A DNA stretch of 16,615 nt from JAKAXG01 sp035702985 (GTDB lineage Bacteria; Actinomycetota; Acidimicrobiia; Acidimicrobiales; Palsa-688). Shown piece by piece: positions 5,306-11,877 of this stretch (positions are counted from its first letter, which is position 1; each line of letters begins with the position of its first letter). Location: NCBI GenBank assembly GCA_035702985.1, contig DASSZD010000164.1:1-16615 (forward strand), written 5' to 3'. The notes under the pieces were generated by a model. That model searched no databases, was not told the origin of the DNA, and saw nothing but the letters and a program-made list of their open reading frames with translations. The position numbers were made by a program, and so were the translations under genes.

Positions 5306-6633
5306 TCCCAGCGCTGATCGCGACCACGAACCACTTCGGTGGCGAGGAGATCATCCTGCTCGTGGTCGTCGTCGTGCTGATCTTCGTCACCGGCTACCTG
5401 GCCATGTCCGAGACGGCCATCACCCGCATCTCCAAGGTGAAGGCCATGACCATGGTGGAGCAGGAACGGCGGCGGTCCCGCAGCCTGCTGCGCCTGGTCG
5501 AGAACATCGACCGGGTGCTGCCGGTGGTGCTGTTCGCCCTGGAGATCACCACCCTGGTCGCCGCCACCCTGGTCGGGGTGGTGGCCGAGCACGCCTTCGG
5601 GGCGCTGGGGGTGTTCATAGCCACCGTGTTCGAGGTGCTGGTCATCTTCGTGTTCGCCGAGCTGGCCCCCAAGACCTGGGCGGTGCAGCACCCCGAGCGG
5701 GCCGCCCTGTCCACCTCGCCGGTGATCCGCCTGCTGGTGGCGTTCAGGCCCCTCGGCTGGATCACCCGGGCGCTGATCAAGATCACCAACGCCCTGCTGC
5801 CCGGCAAGGGCATCAAAGCCGGCCCCTACACCTCCGACGAGATGCTGCGGGCCATCGCCGACGAGGCCGCCGAGGAGGAGGTGATCGAGAACGAGGAGCG
5901 CACCCTGATCCACTCGATCATCGATTTCGGTGACACCGTGGTGCGCGACGTGATGGTGCCCCGCCCGGACATGGTGGCGGTCGAGTCCTACGCCCACATC
6001 ACCGACGTGATCGACGTGGTCATCCCGGCCGGTTTCTCCCGGATCCCGGTGTACTCCCAGGGCATCGACGACGTGGTCGGCATCGTCTATGTCAAGGACC
6101 TGATGCGGGCCGAGCGGGAGGGCCGGGGCGACGCCGAGGTCGCCGAGGTCATGCGCGAGCCCCGCTTCACCCCGGAGAGCAAGCGGGTGTCGGAGCTGAT
6201 GCGCGAGATGCAGGCCGGCCGGTTCCACCTGGCGGTGGTGGTCGACGAGTTCGGGGGGACCGCCGGCCTGGTCACCCTGGAGGACCTCATCGAGGAGCTG
6301 GTCGGCGAGATCACCGACGAGTACGACGTGGCGGAGGTGCCGACCGAGCGCCTGGACGACGGCACCCTGGTCGTCAACGCCCGCATGCCCGTGGGCGAGG
6401 TCAACGAGCTGCTCGAGCAGGAGGAGCAGTCGGAGCTGCCCGAGGGGGAGGACTGGGACACCGTCGGCGGGCTGCTGTACTCCCTGCTCGGCCACGTGCC
6501 GAGCGAGGGGGAGGCGGCCGAGGTGGACGGCCACCGGCTGACCGCCGAGCGGGTGCAGGGCCGGCGCATCGGGCGGGTCCGCATATCGGTGCCGGAGCCG
6601 GCCGAAGAGGTCGCCGGACCGGAGGGCGAGTAG
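5302..6633 (+). CDS. CNNM/CBS-domain membrane protein (CorC/HlyC-like)
   Basis: 443 residues. The N-terminal CNNM transmembrane domain (about 1-180) has hydrophobic segments at about 15-38, 70-92 and 95-118, with the conserved MSETAITRISK and FAELAPKTWAVQHPE. It is followed by a CBS pair (about 200-330, VVRDVMVPRPDMVAV and FHLAVVVDEFGGTAGLVTLEDLIEE as its two halves) and a C-terminal CorC_HlyC transporter-associated domain (about 345-435, ending WDTVGGLLYSLLGHVP). Relatives are implicated in magnesium/cobalt transport or resistance; the older name hemolysin is misleading. GGGGAGG lies just before the ATG, which overlaps ybeY by 4 bp. The TAG stop directly abuts the era start. Placement between ybeY and era is typical of actinobacteria. 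Confidence 0.93.
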   Translation: MIPALIATTNHFGGEEIILLVVVVVLIFVTGYLAMSETAITRISKVKAMTMVEQERRRSRSLLRLVENIDRVLPVVLFALEITTLVAATLVGVVAEHAFGALGVFIATVFEVLVIFVFAELAPKTWAVQHPERAALSTSPVIRLLVAFRPLGWITRALIKITNALLPGKGIKAGPYTSDEMLRAIADEAAEEEVIENEERTLIHSIIDFGDTVVRDVMVPRPDMVAVESYAHITDVIDVVIPAGFSRIPVYSQGIDDVVGIVYVKDLMRAEREGRGDAEVAEVMREPRFTPESKRVSELMREMQAGRFHLAVVVDEFGGTAGLVTLEDLIEELVGEITDEYDVAEVPTERLDDGTLVVNARMPVGEVNELLEQEEQSELPEGEDWDTVGGLLYSLLGHVPSEGEAAEVDGHRLTAERVQGRRIGRVRISVPEPAEEVAGPEGE

Positions 6634-7473
6634 ATGAGATCAGGCTTCGCCACCATCGTGGGCCGGCCCAACGTCGGCAAGTCCACCCTGCTCAACCAGA
6701 TGCTGGGCCAGAAGGTGTCGATCACCTCCCCGGTGGCCCAGACCACCCGCAACCAGGTGCGCGGCGTGCTCACCCGGGCCGACGTGCAGATCGTGTTCGT
6801 CGACACCCCGGGCATACACAAGCCCCGCACCCTGCTCGGGGCCCGCCTCAACGACTCGGCCGAGGAGGCCCTCGGCGGGGTGGACCTGACCGTGTTCGTG
6901 GTGGACGCCACCGCCCCGGTGGGCCGGGGGGACCGCTTCGTGGCCGGCCTGGTGCCCCCGGACAGCATCTGCGTGGTCAACAAGGTGGACGCCGCCCCCC
7001 GCCACACGGTGCTGGAGCAGCTGAAGCGGGCGTCCGACATGGGGGAGTTCGCCGAGTACTTCCCGGTGTCCGCCCGCACCGGGAAGGGGGTGGCCGAACT
7101 GGTCGATGCGATCGCCGATCGCATGCCGGAGGGGCCGCTGCTGTACCCCGAGGACATGGTGACCGACGTCCCCGAGGCGTTCTGGGTGGCCGAGCTGGTG
7201 AGGGAGCAGCTGCTGGCCGTCACCCACGACGAGGTGCCCCACTCCATCGCCTGCCGGGTGACCGAATGGGACTGGCCGCGCATCCGCTGCGAGATCCTGG
7301 TCGAGCGGGACTCGCAGAAGGGCATCGTCATCGGTCGGGGCGGCGAGGTGCTCAAGCAGGTGGGCACCCGGGCCCGGGCCCAGCTGCCCGAGGGCGTCTA
7401 TCTCGAACTGTTCGTCAAAGTCGACCGCAACTGGCAGAGCCGCCCCAAGGCTCTGGAACGCCTGGGGTACTAG
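6634..7473 (+). CDS. era: GTPase Era
   Basis: 279 residues, normal length. G1 GRPNVGKST (9-17), G2 within SITSPVAQTTRNQ, G3 DTPG, G4 NKVD and G5 SART are all present, followed by a KH domain with the RNA-binding loop IGRGGEVLKQ and the family ending DRNWQSRPKALERLGY. Era binds the 3' end of 16S rRNA in the 30S precursor and couples GTP hydrolysis to small-subunit assembly. ATG 6634 immediately follows the previous TAG and has GGAGGG 7 nt upstream. The TAG stop shares the tetranucleotide CTAG with the stop of the convergent helicase gene, leaving no room for a terminator between them. Confidence 0.97.
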   Translation: MRSGFATIVGRPNVGKSTLLNQMLGQKVSITSPVAQTTRNQVRGVLTRADVQIVFVDTPGIHKPRTLLGARLNDSAEEALGGVDLTVFVVDATAPVGRGDRFVAGLVPPDSICVVNKVDAAPRHTVLEQLKRASDMGEFAEYFPVSARTGKGVAELVDAIADRMPEGPLLYPEDMVTDVPEAFWVAELVREQLLAVTHDEVPHSIACRVTEWDWPRIRCEILVERDSQKGIVIGRGGEVLKQVGTRARAQLPEGVYLELFVKVDRNWQSRPKALERLGY

Positions 7474-9398
7474 GCGGTCCGGCCCCGTACCGGGGCCAGG
7501 AAGTCAACCACGTCGGAGCGGTGGCGGGTGCGGCGCATGGGGGGCAGGGCGTTGATCAGCGTCCAGCGGTAGCGGGCCCGGGCCAGGCGGGTGTCGAACA
7601 CCGCCACCACCCCCCGGTCGCTGGCCGAGCGGATCAGCCGGCCGGTGCCCTGGGCCAGGAGGGCGGCGGCCCGGGGGATGTCGATCAGCTCGAACGCCCG
7701 GGCCCCCAGCCGGGCCCGGCGGGCCTGCAGCAGCGGGTCGTCGGGCCGGGCGAAGGGCAGCCGGTCGATGGTGACCAGCGACAGGGCCGAGCCGGGTACG
7801 TCGACCCCCTGCCAGAACCCCATGGTGGCGAACAGGCAGGAGTGCTCGTCGCCGGCGAAACGGGCCACCAGGGCCGGCTTGGGCAGGTCGGACTGGGTGA
7901 GCACGTCCCACTCCACCCGCTTCCTCACCGCCTCGGCCGCCGCCCGCATGGCCCGCCAGCTGGTGAACAGGGCCATGGTCCGTCCCTCCGCCGCCTGGAT
8001 GAGGGCGACGAGCTCGTCGTGCATGGCCGCCTCGAAGTCGGCGTGGCGGGGGTCGGGCAGGTGCAGCGGGCAGTACAGCAGCGCCTGCTCCTCGTAGGCG
8101 TAGGGGGACCCCACGTCCAGCTGGTCGAAGGTGGCGTCCTCGAGTCCCAGGCGGTCGCCCAGGCGGGGCGGGATGGTGGCGCTGGTCATCACCGCGGTGG
8201 GGCCGTCCGGCGGACCCCAGATCCGGTCCCGCAGGGCGGCGCCCACGTCGATGGGGGCGACCCGCAGCACCGGGGAGTGGTCCGGGCCCTCCACCCAGGC
8301 CACGTCCCCGCCGGACAGCCCGGCCAGGTAGTCGAGGTCCTTCTGCAGGTGGCCGAGCGCCTGCTGCACCCGCAGCTGACGGCCGCTGTCCTCCTCGGGG
8401 CCCCGTCCGGCCCGGCGCACCTCCCCGCCCAGGCGGGCGAGCCGCTCGCGCAGCATCACCAGCTGGTCGGAGAAAGCCGTCTCGAGGGGGCGGGGCAGCG
8501 ACCGGCCCAGGTGGGGGGCGATCATCGCCGTGAACAGCCCGGCCGCGTCCTCCACCGCCACCGCCGCCGCCGGGTCGCTGAGCAGGGCCCGGCTGCCCCG
8601 GCCCAGGGCGGCGAAGCGGCCCCCGGTGATCTCGAAGCCGAACGCCGCCGAGGCGATGTCCTCCACCTCGTGGGCCTCGTCGAAGACCACCACGTCGTGG
8701 GGGGGCAGCAGGTCCGCTCCCAGGGCCACCGCGGTGGCGTACAGGTGGGTGTTGACCACCACCACGTCGGCCAGGCCGGCCCGCTCCCGGGCTTTCTCGG
8801 CGAAGCAGCGCGACCCGGCCGGGCACCGGGTGGCCCCCGGGCAGTCCCGGGCGGCCACGCTGACCTGGGCCCAGGCCGCCTCCCTGGGCTCGAACGGCAG
8901 CTCCGCCCGGTCGCCGGTGCCGGTGTCGCCCTGGGCCCACGCCACCAGCCGGCGCACCTCCCGGCCCAGGGGGCCCAGGCCGGCGTCGGGGGCCGGGCCG
9001 GCCGGGGCCGGCTCGGCGTCGAGGACCAGTTGGTCGCCGGCCCCGCTGACCTCGTCCACCCGCTGCATGCACACGTAGTTGGACCGGCCCTTGAGCACGG
9101 CGAACTCGAAGGGCACCCCCAGCGACCGGGACAGCATGGGCAGGTCCCGGGTGGCGAGCTGGTCCTGCAGGGCCTTGGTGGCGGTGGAGACCACCACCCG
9201 GGCGCCCAGGGCCAGCGCCGGGACCAGGTAGGCCAGGCTCTTGCCCGTACCGGTGCCGGCCTGCACGATCAGGTGGCGCTGGTTGCGGATGGCCGCCGCC
9301 ACGGCGTCGGCCATGGCCACCTGCGAGGGTCGCTCCTCCCGTCCCGGCAGCGCCCCGGTGGCCTTCTCCAGCGCCAGGCGGATCACGGGGTCGGGCAC
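7470..9398 (-). CDS. DinG/XPD-type Fe-S ATP-dependent DNA helicase
   Basis: 642 residues from GTG 9398. Superfamily 2 helicase motifs: a Q-motif-like RPSQVAMA, Walker A AGTGTGKS (47-54, K53), motif Ia STATKALQDQL, DEAH box (240-243), TSATIPP (motif III), and motif VI QGTGRLIRSASDRG (from 583). Four cysteines (C110, C186, C192, C198; YVCMQR and CPGATRCPAGSRC) sit between Walker A and DEAH as in the 4Fe-4S domain of DinG/XPD, so a 5'-3' DNA helicase acting on repair intermediates or R-loops is expected. Fully intact. GTG 9398 lies 8 bases after a TACCCT hexamer; TTG 9407 is an in-frame alternative but overlaps that hexamer. No ribosome-binding site is seen. It is convergent with era and divergent from the oxidoreductase. 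Confidence 0.92.
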   Translation of the reverse strand: MPDPVIRLALEKATGALPGREERPSQVAMADAVAAAIRNQRHLIVQAGTGTGKSLAYLVPALALGARVVVSTATKALQDQLATRDLPMLSRSLGVPFEFAVLKGRSNYVCMQRVDEVSGAGDQLVLDAEPAPAGPAPDAGLGPLGREVRRLVAWAQGDTGTGDRAELPFEPREAAWAQVSVAARDCPGATRCPAGSRCFAEKARERAGLADVVVVNTHLYATAVALGADLLPPHDVVVFDEAHEVEDIASAAFGFEITGGRFAALGRGSRALLSDPAAAVAVEDAAGLFTAMIAPHLGRSLPRPLETAFSDQLVMLRERLARLGGEVRRAGRGPEEDSGRQLRVQQALGHLQKDLDYLAGLSGGDVAWVEGPDHSPVLRVAPIDVGAALRDRIWGPPDGPTAVMTSATIPPRLGDRLGLEDATFDQLDVGSPYAYEEQALLYCPLHLPDPRHADFEAAMHDELVALIQAAEGRTMALFTSWRAMRAAAEAVRKRVEWDVLTQSDLPKPALVARFAGDEHSCLFATMGFWQGVDVPGSALSLVTIDRLPFARPDDPLLQARRARLGARAFELIDIPRAAALLAQGTGRLIRSASDRGVVAVFDTRLARARYRWTLINALPPMRRTRHRSDVVDFLAPVRGRTA

Positions 9399-9406
9399 GG
9401 CCGTCA

Positions 9407-9412
9407 AGGGTA
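9407..9412 (-). promoter_or_regulatory. -10 element of the helicase gene
   Basis: TACCCT on the minus strand places transcription start at about 9400, two bases before GTG 9398. The same hexamer, in the same AGGGTAG context, precedes the minus-strand gene that begins at 3221. Confidence 0.4.
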
Positions 9413-9426
9413 GGGCCCGCGCCGGG

Positions 9427-9432
9427 AATGAT
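9427..9432 (+). promoter_or_regulatory. Possible -10 element of the oxidoreductase gene
   Basis: AATGAT ends 7 bases before ATG 9440, matching the spacing seen at other starts in this window. The first base deviates from the TANNNT pattern and no -35 is visible. Confidence 0.25.
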
Positions 9433-9439
9433 GGTGGCC

Positions 9440-10372
9440 ATGAGATTGCGCATTTTCACCGAACCCCAGCAGGGGGCCACCTACGACGACCTGCTGGCCG
9501 TGGCCCGCTGCGCCGAGGAGGAGGGGTTCGATGCCTTCTTCCGGTCCGACCACTACCTGAAGATGGGCCCGGTCACCGGTCTGCCCGGCTCCACCGACGC
9601 CTGGGTGACCCTGGCCGGCCTGGCCCGCGACACGTCGCGGATACGCCTCGGCACGCTGGTCACCTCCGCCACCTTCCGGCTGCCCGGCCCGCTGGCGGTG
9701 GCGGTGGCCCAGGTGGACGCCATGAGCGGCGGCCGGGTGGAGCTGGGGCTGGGGGCCGGCTGGTTCGAAGCCGAGCACCGGGCCTACGCCATCCCGTTCC
9801 CCCCGACCGGGGAGCGCTTCGAGCGCCTGGAGGAGCAGCTGGCGGTGATCACCGGCCTGTGGCGGACCCCGGTGGGGGACAAGTTCGACTTCGACGGCCG
9901 CCACTACCAGGTGGCGGACAGCCCGGCCCTGCCCAAGCCGGTGCAGTCCCCCCACCCGCCGGTCATCGTGGGGGGCGGCGGCCCCAGGCGGACGCCGGCG
10001 CTGGCCGCCCGCTTCGCCGACGAGTTCAACACCCCGTTCATGAGCCCGGCCGACTCCGCCGCCCAGTTCCAGCGGGTGCGCCGGGCCTGCGAGGACGCCG
10101 GTCGGGACCCGGCCGGTATCGGCTTCTCCTCGGCGGTGGTGGTCTGCTGCGGCACGGACCGCTCCGAGATCGAGGCCCGGGCCCGGGCCATCGGCCGGGA
10201 GGTGGACGAACTGCGGGCCAACGGGGCGTGCGGCACCCCCGGGGAGGTGGCGGCCAGGCTGGACGAGTGGCGCTCGGCCGGGGCCACCACCGCCTACCTG
10301 CAGGTCCTGGACGTGTCGGACCTGGACCACGTCCGGCTGATCGGCCGGGAGGTGGCCCCCCGGCTGGCATGA
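9440..10372 (+). CDS. Luciferase-like (probable F420-dependent) oxidoreductase
   Basis: 310 residues from ATG 9440, typical of the bacterial luciferase-like TIM-barrel family. Diagnostic segments are EEEGFDAFFRSDHYLKM, DTSRIRLGTLVTSATFRLPGPLA, VDAMSGGRVELGLGAGWFEAEH and SPHPPVIVGGGGPRRTPALAARFADEFN. Actinobacterial members commonly use coenzyme F420 for hydride transfer, but the substrate cannot be read from sequence and FMN use is not excluded. In-frame ATGs at 9428 and 9431 and a GTG at 9434 would add up to four residues. ATG 9440 is preferred because MRLRIFTEP matches the usual first strand and because AATGAT (9427-9432) could be a -10 placing the transcript start at 9439. The gene is followed by uppS after 42 bp. 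Confidence 0.88.
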   Translation: MRLRIFTEPQQGATYDDLLAVARCAEEEGFDAFFRSDHYLKMGPVTGLPGSTDAWVTLAGLARDTSRIRLGTLVTSATFRLPGPLAVAVAQVDAMSGGRVELGLGAGWFEAEHRAYAIPFPPTGERFERLEEQLAVITGLWRTPVGDKFDFDGRHYQVADSPALPKPVQSPHPPVIVGGGGPRRTPALAARFADEFNTPFMSPADSAAQFQRVRRACEDAGRDPAGIGFSSAVVVCCGTDRSEIEARARAIGREVDELRANGACGTPGEVAARLDEWRSAGATTAYLQVLDVSDLDHVRLIGREVAPRLA

Positions 10373-10382
10373 TCGTCGGTGG

Positions 10383-10394
10383 TCCCGGCCGGGA
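10383..10394. promoter_or_regulatory. 12-bp palindrome upstream of uppS
   Basis: TCCCGGCCGGGA is a perfect palindrome four bases upstream of the candidate uppS -10 hexamer, so it would lie in the promoter spacer. G/C palindromes of this size can arise by chance in such a GC-rich genome. Confidence 0.2.
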
Positions 10395-10397
10395 GGC

Positions 10398-10403
10398 TAC
10401 CGT
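10398..10403 (+). promoter_or_regulatory. -10 element of uppS
   Basis: TACCGT in GAGGCTACCGTG; the predicted transcription start is about 10410, giving a 5-base leader before ATG 10415. A similar GAGGCGGTACCGTG lies before phoH (3631-3643). Confidence 0.4.
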
Positions 10404-10414
10404 GCAGTAGACGT

Positions 10415-11161
10415 ATGGACTTGGACGGCCTGGACCCGAACCGCATCCCGCGCCACGTGGCATGCGTGATGGACGGGAACGGCCGCTGGGCGACCAAGCA
10501 GGGCCTGCCCCGCACCGAGGGCCACCGGGCGGGGGAGGAGGCCCTGTTCGACGCGGCCTGCGGGGCGCTGGAGATGGGGATCTCGTACTTCACCGTGTAC
10601 GCCTTCTCCACCGAGAACTGGCGGCGGCCCCACGAGGAGGTCCGCTTCCTCCTCAACGTCATCGCCGACCAGCTGCTCACCCGCCGGCGCGACGACCTGC
10701 ACCGCATGGGGGTCCGCATCCGGTTCATGGGCCGCCGGGACTGGCGGGTGCCCCGCTGGGTGGTGCGCCGCATGGACGAGGCCGCCGACCTCACCCGCCA
10801 CAACAAGGCCATGACCCTGACGGTGGCCTTCAACTACGGGGGCCGGGCCGAGATCGTCGACGCGGTGCGGGCCATCGTGGCCGAGGGGGTCCCGGCCGGC
10901 CGGATCGACGAGCGCACCGTGCGCCGGCACCTGTACTCGCCGGAGCTGCCCGACCCGGACCTGGTGATCCGCACGTCGGGGGAGTACCGCCTGTCCAACT
11001 TCCTGCTGTGGGAGCTGGCCTACAGCGAGCTGGTCTTCAGCGACGTCCTCTGGCCGGACTTCCGCCGGGAGAACCTCCTCGAGGCGGTGCGGGAATTCCA
11101 GGCCCGCGACCGCCGATACGGCAGCACGGGAGGGCGCCGCGACGACGGAATCCCGTCGTGA
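10415..11161 (+). CDS. uppS: Isoprenyl transferase (undecaprenyl/decaprenyl diphosphate synthase), cis-prenyltransferase
   Basis: 248 residues, normal length. The enzyme condenses isopentenyl diphosphate units in the cis configuration to make the polyprenyl lipid carrier for peptidoglycan and other glycans. The signature HVACVMDGNGRWA (14-26) carries the catalytic Asp (D20). YFTVYAFSTENWRRP (diphosphate/substrate region), AFNYGGRAEIVDAVR and DLVIRTSGEYRLSNFLLWEL (C-terminal signature) are intact. In actinobacteria, cis-prenyltransferase product length (C50 or C55) varies and cannot be fixed by eye. ATG 10415 is chosen because the family's N-terminus begins about there; upstream in-frame starts reach 10379 but add atypical sequence. 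The stop overlaps the recO GTG by 4 bp (GTGA). Confidence 0.95.
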   Translation: MDLDGLDPNRIPRHVACVMDGNGRWATKQGLPRTEGHRAGEEALFDAACGALEMGISYFTVYAFSTENWRRPHEEVRFLLNVIADQLLTRRRDDLHRMGVRIRFMGRRDWRVPRWVVRRMDEAADLTRHNKAMTLTVAFNYGGRAEIVDAVRAIVAEGVPAGRIDERTVRRHLYSPELPDPDLVIRTSGEYRLSNFLLWELAYSELVFSDVLWPDFRRENLLEAVREFQARDRRYGSTGGRRDDGIPS

Positions 11162-11877
11162 GCCTCTACCGCGAGGAGGCGGTGGTGCTGCGCACCCACA
11201 AGCTGGGGGAGGCGGACCGCATCCTGGTGCTCATGACCGCCGGGCGGGGCAAGGTCCGGGCGGTGGCCAAGGGGGTGCGCAAGACCAAGAGCCGCTTCGG
11301 CGGGCGCCTGGAGCCGCCCGGACATGTCAGCCTGCTGCTCTACGAGGGCCGCAACCTCGACGTGGTCAACCAGGCCGACTCTTTGGAGAGCTACCGGGCC
11401 ATCAGGGAGGACCTGGACCGGATGACCGACGCCCTGGCCCTGGTGGAGGCGGTGGACCAGGTCGCCCAGGAGGGGGAGCCCAACACCGCCCTGTTCAAGA
11501 TGCTGGCCGGGGCGCTGCGCACCCTGGCGGCGGCGCCGGAGCGGCCGCCGCTGCTGGTCGGGGCGTTCTACTGGAAGCTGCTGGCCCTGGAAGGGGTGGC
11601 CCCGGTGCTCGAGGAGTGCGTCCGCTGCGGAGCCGGCCAGCCGGTCAGCTTCGACCCGGCCGAGGGCGGGGCGCTGTGCCGGGAGCACCGGCGGGGCACC
11701 CCGGTCGACGCCCCCACCCTGGAGCTCATCGCCCGCATCCTCGGCGGCGGCCTGGCCGGCGCCCTGCGGGAGCCGCCCGGCGCCGCCACCTCCACCGCCG
11801 CCCATCTGGCCACCGCCATGCTCGAGACCCACCTGGAGCGCCGGCTGCGCTCGGTGCACCTGCTGCGGGAGGGCTGA
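11158..11877 (+). CDS. recO: DNA repair protein RecO
   Basis: 239 residues. RecO binds single-stranded DNA and, with RecR and RecF, helps load RecA at gaps. The N-terminal OB fold begins YREEAVVLRTHKLGEADRILVLMT and continues through KGVRKTKSRFGGRLEP (39-53). The C-terminal part contains the zinc-type cluster ECVRCG (C154, C157) and ALCREH (C174, H177); a CxxC...CxxH set replaces four cysteines. GTG 11158 overlaps the uppS stop, and translation is probably coupled. The same frame is open upstream, but those codons are antisense-free shadow of uppS. The pair uppS/recO is also adjacent in many actinobacteria. Confidence 0.94.
   Translation: MSLYREEAVVLRTHKLGEADRILVLMTAGRGKVRAVAKGVRKTKSRFGGRLEPPGHVSLLLYEGRNLDVVNQADSLESYRAIREDLDRMTDALALVEAVDQVAQEGEPNTALFKMLAGALRTLAAAPERPPLLVGAFYWKLLALEGVAPVLEECVRCGAGQPVSFDPAEGGALCREHRRGTPVDAPTLELIARILGGGLAGALREPPGAATSTAAHLATAMLETHLERRLRSVHLLREG

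Noticed and set aside
5092..6534. A 480-codon minus-strand open frame antisense to ybeY and the CNNM/CBS gene
   Set aside because: His/Asp/Leu/Gly-rich shadow of well-supported genes.
7266..9413. A 715-codon plus-strand open frame across the helicase gene
   Set aside because: It overlaps the end of era out of frame and the whole intact helicase; the composition is shadow-like.
10379..10414. Upstream start for uppS at 10379
   Set aside because: It adds 12 residues unlike the family, overlaps the palindrome and the TACCGT hexamer, and the family N-terminus fits ATG 10415.
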